This document shows, piece by piece, positions 57,841 to 64,000 of a stretch of 64,000 nt of DNA. Source of the stretch: Polynucleobacter acidiphobus. GTDB taxonomy: Bacteria > Pseudomonadota > Gammaproteobacteria > Burkholderiales > Burkholderiaceae. Numbering within the stretch: the first letter of the stretch is position 1; each line of letters begins with the position of its first letter. Location: positions 1,580,564-1,644,563 of the forward strand of contig NZ_CP023277.1 of NCBI RefSeq assembly GCF_003065385.1, read 5' to 3'. The notes under the pieces are model-generated. The model was not told where the DNA came from and did no database searches. It saw only the letters and a program-made list of their open reading frames with translations. A program made the position numbers and the translations under genes.

Positions 57841-58037
57841 TTGAGTAATGAAACAGTTTTACAACATTGGTTTAAGCATACGCTCACTGTGTTGTTCGAT
57901 TCGCACCACTCAACACGGCTCTCACTAATTTAAAACATATTTGCAGTAGCGTTCGCAGAACATCGTGTGAGATTTTGACAACGACGTAGCGGTTAATCGT
58001 CGCAGAAAATTTCTAACGACAGCACACTACGCTGTGT

Positions 58038-59249
58038 ATGAATGACCTTCGGTTTATTTTCACCACAACCACCGAAAAAATACCCTCATCCCTAAAACTC
58101 TTTGACGGCAAACTCACTGTCTATAAGCGTTCGCAGTCCGCGCAATGGCAATGTCGTTTTAAGCTTAGTAATGGCAAATGGCACAGTGCGAGCTGTGCGA
58201 CTACTGATTTAAATGCAGCACAACAACAAGCAGTGGTGCTGTATGAGACTGTTAAACTCAAAGTGGATGCGGGTTTAGCGATTCACACGAAAACATTTGG
58301 ACAGATTGCACGTGAAGAAATTACACGCTTAGCACGAGTAGCGACGACCCGACAGAGTGAGCGCAAATACAAAGACTATTTGTTTATATACGAAAAATAC
58401 CTCATTCCGTTTTTTGGCAGCTACGCAGTCGCTGATATTAATGATGAAGTAGTTGCCGAGTTCAGTGCGTGGCGTTTAGCTGAGATGGGAAAAGATGCAA
58501 AAGCAATTACAAAGAAACATCACGCAATGGCATTTAATCGAATTGTGCAGATTGCACGTGAGCGTGGGTATGTGTCTGCAAATAAAGTCATTCCCCAATT
58601 AGACATTAGTGGCGCAAAGAGCGAACCACGTCCTGCGTTTAGCAGTGAAGAGATAACACAACTCTATGCCTATATGCCACTGTGGCAAAAAGATGTAATT
58701 CACAAAGACTCAGAAGCAGCACGTATTTTATGCACTGCATATGTAAAGTTTTTAGTCAATACGGGTGTGCGCCACAGCACCGAATCGATGCCACTGCGGT
58801 GGAAGCACTTACAGTGGCACTATATCGGTAGTAAGCGTTATCTGCGAATATGGGTGAGCGGCAAAACAGGCGCACGTTATCTAATTGCAAAACACGAAGT
58901 CATTAGCGTATTAGAAGAGCTACTTAAGTGGCAACAATTACCGTATCGCACCTTAGATGAAATCATTAAAGCAAAGTTAGATAGACGTATCTTCACGCTT
59001 CCTACCGGCGAGATGCCGCACCTACTCGAAAATATCTTTCGACACTTAATGATTAAAAGCGGATTACAAAAGAATGCTGCGGGACAGAATCGAACCTTAT
59101 ACAGCTTACGGCATACCTATGCAACGGAAGCGTTAGCAAAAGGAATTGATATCCACACATTAGCGAAACAAATGGGAACGAGTGTGGTGATGATTGAAAA
59201 ACACTACAGCAAACTAACGGCAATGATGAGTGCGGAGCGATTGGCTTAA
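58038..59249 (+). CDS. Tyrosine recombinase (island integrase)
   Basis: A 403-residue integrase. It has an N-terminal arm-binding-like region (VYKRSQSAQWQCRFKLSNGKWHSAS), a SAM-like core-binding domain (about 95-200), and a C-terminal catalytic domain with Arg245 (NTGVRHSTESMPL), a Lys in SGKTGARY, Arg358 in YSLRHTYATEA, and the nucleophile Tyr390 in EKHYSKL. It points away from the interrupted tRNA and likely drove insertion there. Codon use is AT-rich compared with the left part of the window. Confidence 0.9.
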   Translation: MNDLRFIFTTTTEKIPSSLKLFDGKLTVYKRSQSAQWQCRFKLSNGKWHSASCATTDLNAAQQQAVVLYETVKLKVDAGLAIHTKTFGQIAREEITRLARVATTRQSERKYKDYLFIYEKYLIPFFGSYAVADINDEVVAEFSAWRLAEMGKDAKAITKKHHAMAFNRIVQIARERGYVSANKVIPQLDISGAKSEPRPAFSSEEITQLYAYMPLWQKDVIHKDSEAARILCTAYVKFLVNTGVRHSTESMPLRWKHLQWHYIGSKRYLRIWVSGKTGARYLIAKHEVISVLEELLKWQQLPYRTLDEIIKAKLDRRIFTLPTGEMPHLLENIFRHLMIKSGLQKNAAGQNRTLYSLRHTYATEALAKGIDIHTLAKQMGTSVVMIEKHYSKLTAMMSAERLA

Positions 59250-59250
59250 A

Positions 59251-59268
59251 TGTCGTTTTGAAACGACT
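59251..59268. repeat. Copy 3 of TGTCGTTT/AAACGACA near-palindrome
   Basis: TGTCGTTTTGAAACGACT has the same arms with a slightly longer centre. It lies right after the integrase stop codon and may act as a hairpin there. Confidence 0.65.
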
Positions 59269-59274
59269 TTTCAT

Positions 59275-59652
59275 TCACTTACTGCGACCCAAGTTGGGGG
59301 GGGGGGGGGAATTTAAAACCGTATCCGCATATTGCGTAAAACCCGAAATCACTTTAATTAATTTATCGGTGGGCTCGATGTATTTCACTCGCGCATCCAC
59401 ATCATCACTGCGATGTTTAATCCACTCCTCTTTTAATAGTCGTTTGTAATGATGCCGAATGGCAGTGTAGCTATGCGGCAAGGAGGAGAATAAAGACTTT
59501 ACTGTATAAGTTTGATTTGTTTTATATGCAATAACTATCTGCAATAGTAAGTCATATGCTACCAATGAATTAGCAATGGGCAATAACTTCTTATCACAAC
59601 CTCGTAATAAAAAAAGCTTCGAAATAATTTCAGTTTCTTTATCCACAAACAA
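59275..59652 (-). CDS. Winged-helix (MarR-like) protein with a 14-C tract
   Basis: A protein of up to 125 residues with a MarR-like helix-turn-helix and wing: YTVKSLFSSLPHSYTAIRHHYKRLLKEEWIKHRSDDVDARVKYIEPTDKLIKVI. It is a likely transcription factor of the island. The start is TTG 59652 or GTG 59646; neither has a ribosome binding site. The last codons run through 14 C (G at 59296-59309), encoding SPPPP; slippage would change the C-terminus. Convergent with the integrase. Confidence 0.68.
   Translation of the reverse strand: MFVDKETEIISKLFLLRGCDKKLLPIANSLVAYDLLLQIVIAYKTNQTYTVKSLFSSLPHSYTAIRHHYKRLLKEEWIKHRSDDVDARVKYIEPTDKLIKVISGFTQYADTVLNSPPPPNLGRSK
59296..59309. repeat. Homopolymer of 14 G
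   Basis: Fourteen consecutive G on the plus strand, inside the 3' end of the winged-helix gene. Very unusual in this AT-rich segment and prone to slippage in replication and sequencing. Confidence 0.9.
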
Positions 59653-59787
59653 TTCATTTTTTTATAAGTTTTATAACTATATGTTCAGTTATAAACATAA
59701 GCAACTAAACAAACATTTAAATTAAACATTTGTTTTTGCTGTTTGTTCATTTGTAAATTTAATTACAAAAAGCAACAATACATTGCT
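59653..59787. promoter_or_regulatory. AT-rich divergent control region
   Basis: This region separates the winged-helix gene from the envelope genes. It contains repeated TTATAA elements and an inverted pair AAACAAA ... TTTGTTT (about 59707-59735). It is a likely operator region for the winged-helix protein, by position only. Confidence 0.35.
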
Positions 59788-59949
59788 ATGGATAGCAATG
59801 AATACACAGAAAAAGAGCTTTTGTATTACAAAACTCGCTTTCTTCAAAAAATTAGCAAAAGCTTAAAACTGACCAATGCTCTATTAGCATTCTTCGCAGT
59901 TTTGTATCTTTGCCAATTAGTATTTCCACTCTTTGTTAGTAGTAATTAA
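59788..59949 (+). CDS. Small single-pass membrane protein (53 residues)
   Basis: From ATG 59788 the product has an acidic/basic N-terminus (MDSNEYTEKELLYYKTRFLQKISK) and one hydrophobic helix (LTNALLAFFAVLYLCQLVFPLFV). An earlier in-frame start at 59743 would add 15 residues. Its stop lies just before the next gene's ATG at 59951, so they are likely coupled. Not recognised. Confidence 0.55.
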   Translation: MDSNEYTEKELLYYKTRFLQKISKSLKLTNALLAFFAVLYLCQLVFPLFVSSN

Positions 59950-59950
59950 T

Positions 59951-61063
59951 ATGCAAACACAAGATACACAAGCAAATCAAGCTGAAGAAATCAGTATTGA
60001 AGATATCGCTAATTTTATTAAGGAAGAGTTTTGGAAAATTTCTATTTCAGGTTTATTAGGAATACTCTTGTCTCTGATATTGGGTTTTATTACAGCACAG
60101 TATCAAGCAAAATTAATTTATACAAATTACAGCGGCATTGACATACCGAGATTAAAGACTTTACAAGCATCGCTACCAAAACTATATGAAGAAGTTGAAA
60201 GGAATAATTCTCAAAATGATTTTTTAAAAAGTGAGAAAGTTTGGGAAACATCTGTTAAACCAAACATCTTAATAAAAAAAGCAGATGGCAAAGATTTATT
60301 AGATGTATCAGCTCTCACCAAAGCCTCAAACAGTATTCCAACAATCGAAATAATCGGATTTGGCACTACTAAAGCTAAAGCAATTCAGAATGTGGAAACA
60401 ATCAGTAATTTTTTTATAAATGGCTCTTCCTACCTTCAACTGCGTGATCTTATACGCAATTATGATTTGAGATCAATTGCTGTTGTTAGTAATGCACAAA
60501 AGAAAGTATCTGCTTTAGAAATTGAGTCTGTTTATTTAGAAAAACGAATTAAAAATCTAAATTCACTTAAAAATCAATTTCCCAATGCTATCAATGCAGG
60601 CAGTCAAGTAGTTGATGCAAAAGATAGTGGAGCAAAGTATCTTCCAATATCGACTCAAATTATTGCAGCAACTACAGATTTAAATGGGATACAGGAACAA
60701 TTAGCACGACTTAGGGATGAAGAGTCGCAAGTTAAAGTCTATTCAAGCTTTGCAGATAGTGGTAAGAAGATATTGACGGAAACCTCTGACCCAAAACAAT
60801 TAATTGATAAGCTACTAATAGTTATCGAAGGTATTCAAAAGTCAATTCCCCCTTCAAATACTATTCAGGTTAATGCAGCAGAATCGATTAGAGTTGATTT
60901 GAAATCAATTCAAACCGATAACCTATATGGATTACGTCAAATTGGTCAGATTGATGTTTCGAGTCCTAAATATGTCAAATATATAGGTATTGGCTTATTC
61001 GGTGGGCTAATGTTTGGCTTTATGCTCAGCATAGCACTTCGATTCAAATCGAAATTTTTCTAA
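59951..61063 (+). CDS. Wzz-like two-helix membrane protein
   Basis: A 370-residue protein with a cytoplasmic N-terminus, a first helix ISGLLGILLSLILGFITA (about 34-52), a large helical periplasmic part rich in coiled coil (VSALEIESVYLEKRIKNLNSLKNQ; DLNGIQEQLARLRDEESQVKV), and a C-terminal helix YIGIGLFGGLMFGFMLSIALRF. This topology matches polysaccharide co-polymerases (Wzz family), though no strong Wzz motif is evident. The neighbours are all envelope proteins. Confidence 0.65.
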   Translation: MQTQDTQANQAEEISIEDIANFIKEEFWKISISGLLGILLSLILGFITAQYQAKLIYTNYSGIDIPRLKTLQASLPKLYEEVERNNSQNDFLKSEKVWETSVKPNILIKKADGKDLLDVSALTKASNSIPTIEIIGFGTTKAKAIQNVETISNFFINGSSYLQLRDLIRNYDLRSIAVVSNAQKKVSALEIESVYLEKRIKNLNSLKNQFPNAINAGSQVVDAKDSGAKYLPISTQIIAATTDLNGIQEQLARLRDEESQVKVYSSFADSGKKILTETSDPKQLIDKLLIVIEGIQKSIPPSNTIQVNAAESIRVDLKSIQTDNLYGLRQIGQIDVSSPKYVKYIGIGLFGGLMFGFMLSIALRFKSKFF

Positions 61064-61066
61064 ATT

Positions 61067-61882
61067 ATGTCTGTGTCAATAAAGCGTTTCTTTTCAGCTT
61101 TACTATTTTTTCTGTTTTCATACTCTGCATACTCTCAAACACAACCCACGAATTTTGCAGCTAAATTTGAATATGACTTAAAGTTAAGTGTGGATGCAAA
61201 TAAGCGTGCAGCTTATTTAAAGAAAAACAACGAACAACCAAGTGCTTATGAAAAAGTCTTTACTGTGCTTACAGGAACAGTTCAGGTTGCGAATATTGTG
61301 GATGACGTTAAATTTACCCAAAACTCTTATCAAATCACATCGATTGGAAATCTCATTGCAGGTCTATCAACTGCACTTGGAGGACAGCGTTTAGTTAGAG
61401 AATCAATTGGCACTATTAGCGCAAGTGGGCTGCTTTCCTCTGTGTATCAAGAAAAGCGTGGCAATACGGATTTATTAATTAGCCGTTATGAGCCTCCTAA
61501 AAAATCAATTACTTTTTTTAAAGCTTCTTTTCGCAACCCTATTAACTCTACTACCTTAGAAGGGCAGCTTATTGATTTAGTGAATGTAGGCTATCAATTT
61601 ATCGGTCGCCCTCTTCCCACCAAACCAATCACTTATCAAGTAAGTGATGCACGCTCAGTAAAACGCTATACCCTAATACCCGCTGAAGTTTGGGAATTTC
61701 CAATCGACGGTAAAAAAATTAAAGCGACACGGTTTTATAAGACGACGTCTAAAGAGGATACCAATACGTTTGAAATTTGGTTTTCGGAAGGAAAAAATTT
61801 TCCAATACGCTCTGTTATTGGACTTAGCGAGCAATACGGCGCAACGATTCAAGTTGATTTGAAGAAATTACCAAATTTATAA
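61067..61882 (+). CDS. Secreted DUF3108-like protein
   Basis: A 271-residue protein with a signal peptide (FFSALLFFLFSYSAYSQ) and a beta-rich body. The pattern ... ISASGLLSSVYQEKRGN ... YTLIPAEVWEFPIDGKKIKATRFY ... FEIWFSEGKNFPIRSVIGLSEQYGATIQVDL resembles DUF3108 periplasmic proteins. It starts 3 bp after the Wzz-like gene. Confidence 0.65.
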   Translation: MSVSIKRFFSALLFFLFSYSAYSQTQPTNFAAKFEYDLKLSVDANKRAAYLKKNNEQPSAYEKVFTVLTGTVQVANIVDDVKFTQNSYQITSIGNLIAGLSTALGGQRLVRESIGTISASGLLSSVYQEKRGNTDLLISRYEPPKKSITFFKASFRNPINSTTLEGQLIDLVNVGYQFIGRPLPTKPITYQVSDARSVKRYTLIPAEVWEFPIDGKKIKATRFYKTTSKEDTNTFEIWFSEGKNFPIRSVIGLSEQYGATIQVDLKKLPNL

Positions 61883-61884
61883 CG

Positions 61885-62124
61885 ATGCAACGCAATTCTT
61901 TAATCGTAATGATTTCAATTTTAGCCATTTGCTTTGTTTTGCTAACACTTATTTTTCAAAACATCTGCACTCCCACTAAAAATGTTGTTGCGAACTCTGC
62001 GAACGCATTGATTGAGACTGTTATTCCACAACCTATAAATAATCAGAAGCAATCCGACCCATTAAGTTATGAAGGCGTAAAACGTGTGATTGTGAAATGG
62101 GTTTCGCAATACTGCGCTAAGTAA
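61885..62124 (+). CDS. Small membrane-anchored or secreted protein
   Basis: A 79-residue protein with one N-terminal hydrophobic helix (LIVMISILAICFVLLTLIF) and a polar tail ending VKRVIVKWVSQYCAK. It starts 2 bp after the preceding stop codon, in the same run. Not recognised. Confidence 0.6.
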   Translation: MQRNSLIVMISILAICFVLLTLIFQNICTPTKNVVANSANALIETVIPQPINNQKQSDPLSYEGVKRVIVKWVSQYCAK

Positions 62125-62139
62125 TAGAGTTGAATTATT

Positions 62140-62268
62140 ATGCTTAAAAAAGCGTTTCTTCACTTATTCTTAACCCTATTTTATGCTGTAGGTTCTGTTT
62201 TCTTAATATTTGGCAATATCTTTATTCATCTATCTGAAAAAATTCTCACTTACTTAGATAAAAAGTAA
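62140..62268 (+). CDS. Small membrane protein (42 residues)
   Basis: A 43-codon frame. After MLKKAF the product is almost entirely one hydrophobic stretch (HLFLTLFYAVGSVFLIFGNIFIHL), ending EKILTYLDKK. It follows the previous gene by 15 bp and ends 1 bp before the convergent recombinase gene. Weak ribosome binding site. Confidence 0.45.
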   Translation: MLKKAFLHLFLTLFYAVGSVFLIFGNIFIHLSEKILTYLDKK

Positions 62269-62269
62269 T

Positions 62270-62845
62270 CTACACCAACTCCACAGCCCTACGCTTCATC
62301 TCATCATTCACGTCAATATACGCCTGCGTCGTCATAATACTGCGATGTCCTGCTAAGCTCATTAACACACGCACACCGATACCCTTATTCGCTAAGTTTG
62401 TAATAAACGTGCGTCTGCCACTGTGGCTACTTGCGCCGTCAATGCCCACACGCTTATACAGATAGTGGAAGAACTGCGTTAAGGTATTAGCACTAAAACC
62501 GTCGCTATTGGCTTTCTGACTATAAAACAGCTTTTGATTGAGATTAGTGGGTATGTATCTACGGCAATAAAGCTCTAACTCTTTACGCAGTCGCTCATTC
62601 ACAAACACGATACGTGAGTGATTGCCTTTCGTTTGTGTAGCTGAGAGTCGTATTTCTGCTTTTACGACGCCACTGCCGTCGACTACATCGCCGTATGTGA
62701 GGCTCGCTACCTCACCCACACGCATTCCACTTAAAAACGTGGTCATTACGATTGCCCGATTACGTGCTGCGTGTTTGCGAGTAGTGACGTAGTCTAATAC
62801 GCGTCGCAGTTCCGTTTGCGTTAGTGTCTTTGCTTGCTTACTCAT
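62270..62845 (-). CDS. Short tyrosine recombinase (FimB/FimE-sized)
   Basis: A 191-residue, catalytic-domain-only recombinase with a complete active site: Arg42 (SGMRVGE), Lys73 (TQTKGNH), His141 and Arg144 (HSGRR), His167 (AGHRS), Tyr176 (QAYID). It lacks the N-terminal DNA-binding domain of the integrase at 58038. FimB/FimE-type enzymes of this size often invert promoter segments; this one may also assist element movement. Palindromic ATTACTTAAGTAAT lies 27 bp upstream of its ATG. Confidence 0.88.
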   Translation of the reverse strand: MSKQAKTLTQTELRRVLDYVTTRKHAARNRAIVMTTFLSGMRVGEVASLTYGDVVDGSGVVKAEIRLSATQTKGNHSRIVFVNERLRKELELYCRRYIPTNLNQKLFYSQKANSDGFSANTLTQFFHYLYKRVGIDGASSHSGRRTFITNLANKGIGVRVLMSLAGHRSIMTTQAYIDVNDEMKRRAVELV

Positions 62846-63723
62846 TCTCTATTTCTCCTCTAAATCTAAGCATTACTTAAGTAATACTATGTATTCTTTG
62901 TTTGTTAATTCCTACCTCTTTTTGTCTGCTGTTTGTGCAATAAATTTCTTTCCACAAAACAATGAGATAGCAGCAGTAGCATTACAGATATAACAAAATT
63001 AGTATTTCCTTATATTGGTTTATTTAGTGCAGCACCAATTGATTACTTCAGTTTTGTAGTCAAAAAGCCACATTCACAGCTGAGTATTTTTTAGCTTCAC
63101 TGCATAGTGTTCTGTGTCGTTAATACAAAGACACGTGAAGATAGCTAAAACGTGCTTATTTGACGTTTTTGACGTATTTAAAGAGTGGTTTTGTAAGTGC
63201 AGTGTTTGATGAGTAATGAAGCAAACTGCGTTTGCTTGTGCTTTCACAAAAGCTTCGCTTTTGCTCAGCACGTTTTTTCTTTGTTTTCTTTTTTTCTTAT
63301 TTCATTTGTTTGATGGATTGCTTATTTGATTACTTAAGTGAGAAGTAATAAAGAGATATAGAACAATATTGATTTTAATGATTACACTGGTTTTTGAGCA
63401 AAGAACGGCTATACGCATACTCTTTAAAGTATTCGTTTAGTCGTCCTTACTAATGAACTTCACCATTACTGGTTTCGTCGCATAGTCCTGTAATACAGTT
63501 TTACGTAAGACAATCGTATTAAAACTTACAACTCACTGCTGCATTGATTTGCATTGTGAGCAACTGTGCGGCACTTACTTATTACTGTCGTTTGCTATTA
63601 CAGCAGCAAACGACTAAGTGCAGACGCATTAGCCGTCATATTCCAATCTGCGTTTTTGTCCTTTTTTAGTGCAGTGACTTATCTGCGTGTATTGCCTATT
63701 TTTGCCTATTCTTCTTACTGTGT
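62846..63723. other. Gene-poor AT-rich island DNA
   Basis: About 880 bp without a convincing gene. It holds the ATTACTTAAGT repeats and clustered hairpins near 63220-63275 (AAGCAAAC/GTTTGCTT; AAAAGC/GCTTTT nested in GTGCT/AGCAC). T-rich DNA follows, so transcription may end there. Short frames exist but look random. Confidence 0.5.
62872..62885. repeat. Perfect palindrome ATTACTTAAGTAAT
   Basis: A 14-bp palindrome upstream of the short recombinase gene. An 11-bp copy, ATTACTTAAGT, recurs at 63329-63339. It could be an operator or recombinase site. Confidence 0.6.
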
Positions 63724-63999
63724 TTATTTAGGTGTTTGTCGATTTGCCTTAATTTTTCTACGTGCTTTTTTAGTATGTCGATTTGCCTTAAATTCTGCTC
63801 GTTTTAGTTTTTTGCCTAAATTCATTACTTCATACGTTTGGCGCTTTGTAATACTGCTGCGCTTTTGAGTGTGATTAGCGCAATAGTAAAAGTCCATTAA
63901 TGTGTCTTTTTGCGCTTCACTTAATAGCTCAATTTTGTGCTTTAGTAAGTAAAACGCGGTCTTTTGCGCTTGTAATAGCCATATGTCCGTTTTTTCAAA
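63724..63999 (-). CDS. Partial gene at the right edge, unknown function
   Basis: On the minus strand a frame stays open for 91 codons from the window edge to a stop at 63724. The product is charged and helical (WLLQAQKTAFYLLKHKIELL ... NLGKKLKRAEFKANRHTKKARRK) and ends with a strongly basic tail, suggesting nucleic-acid binding. Its start lies beyond 64000. It is preferred over the antisense frame at 63566-63868, whose product is a Phe/Leu-rich string typical of a shadow. Confidence 0.5.
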   Translation of the reverse strand, partial: FEKTDIWLLQAQKTAFYLLKHKIELLSEAQKDTLMDFYYCANHTQKRSSITKRQTYEVMNLGKKLKRAEFKANRHTKKARRKIKANRQTPK

Positions 64000-64000
64000 C

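Larger units (their letters stand above)
57673..58037. other. Island boundary region
   Basis: Left of 57794 this is chromosomal leader DNA with the tRNA promoter. Right of 57833 it is about 205 bp without a gene, holding small inverted repeats (CGACG..CGTCG near 57980; ACACACTACGCTGTGT-like near 58023) that may be integrase arm-binding sites. A short ATTCGCACCA at 57899 resembles a tRNA end but has no T-arm before it. Confidence 0.5.

Noticed and set aside
57899..57908. ATTCGCACCA as the missing tRNA 3' end
   Set aside because: It would pair with six of seven acceptor bases, but the 17 bases before it cannot form a T-arm and the anticodon stem is still unpaired.
57833..58037. Group I intron in the tRNA anticodon loop
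   Set aside because: Anticodon-loop group I introns are known, but no P7/P3 core motif is visible, the bases at a possible 5' splice site do not give the usual U-G pair, and no tRNA 3' half follows in the window.
63074..63271. Minus-strand frame of 65 codons
   Set aside because: It spans the clustered hairpins at 63220-63275, has no ribosome binding site, and the product shows no recognisable pattern.
63566..63868. Plus-strand frame of 100 codons
   Set aside because: The product is a Phe/Leu/Arg-rich string without fold-like pattern, and the minus strand at 63724-63999 has a better, charged coding frame over the same DNA.

Overview
The window looks like a chromosome segment of a betaproteobacterium in the Burkholderiaceae, most like Polynucleobacter. 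The evidence is the moderate GC content, three-gene pntA/pntAB/pntB, the run pgk-pyk-purC-purE-purK-tsaC, groESL under a CIRCE element, recA-recX behind an E. coli-type LexA box, and sucCD followed by a TerC-family gene and a type IV pilin. The genus is an inference from gene content and order, not from a marker comparison.

Positions 1-57,700 are mostly core chromosome. In order they hold purB, a glutathione S-transferase, mnmA, the proton-pumping transhydrogenase, groESL, a BvgAS/EvgAS-like phosphorelay with a degenerate EAL protein, HU, a PBP4-type D,D-peptidase, and a long leftward run from azlCD through pgk, pyk and the purCEK genes to tsaC. Then come ilvE, a zinc-finger protein, waaF, a BepA-like protease, moaC, a pilin, a TerC-like carrier, sucCD and recA/recX. 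Next are three envelope genes, a sodium:solute symporter with its small subunit and its usual DUF294/CBS and DnaQ-like partners, DedA, a glycosyltransferase-HAD fusion, oxyR beside a rubredoxin-reductase-like gene, and a set of small membrane and Cys-rich proteins. The segment closes with a ferredoxin-NADP reductase, an Old Yellow Enzyme, an orphan ModA, PagP, an outer-membrane protein, a hydrolase and a YefM/YoeB-type module.

At 57,794 the character changes. A tRNA gene with anticodon CAU matches the usual tRNA-Met sequence only through its anticodon loop, then stops. A 403-residue tyrosine recombinase begins about 205 bp further on. From there to the end of the window the DNA is AT-rich and looks like a mobile island. 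It has a MarR-like winged-helix gene carrying a run of 14 C/G, five small or envelope proteins (one with Wzz-like topology, one DUF3108-like), a second short FimB/FimE-sized tyrosine recombinase, about 880 bp without a convincing gene, and a gene running off the right edge.

The most interesting points are the tRNA split at the anticodon loop, a toxin gene whose two halves are joined by a -1 frame change at an A AAA AAC heptamer, a fusion of a GpgS-like glycosyltransferase to a HAD phosphatase, a near-palindrome (TGTCGTTT/AAACGACA) repeated three times within 3.7 kb around the island edge, and several genes below 60 codons with strong ribosome binding sites.
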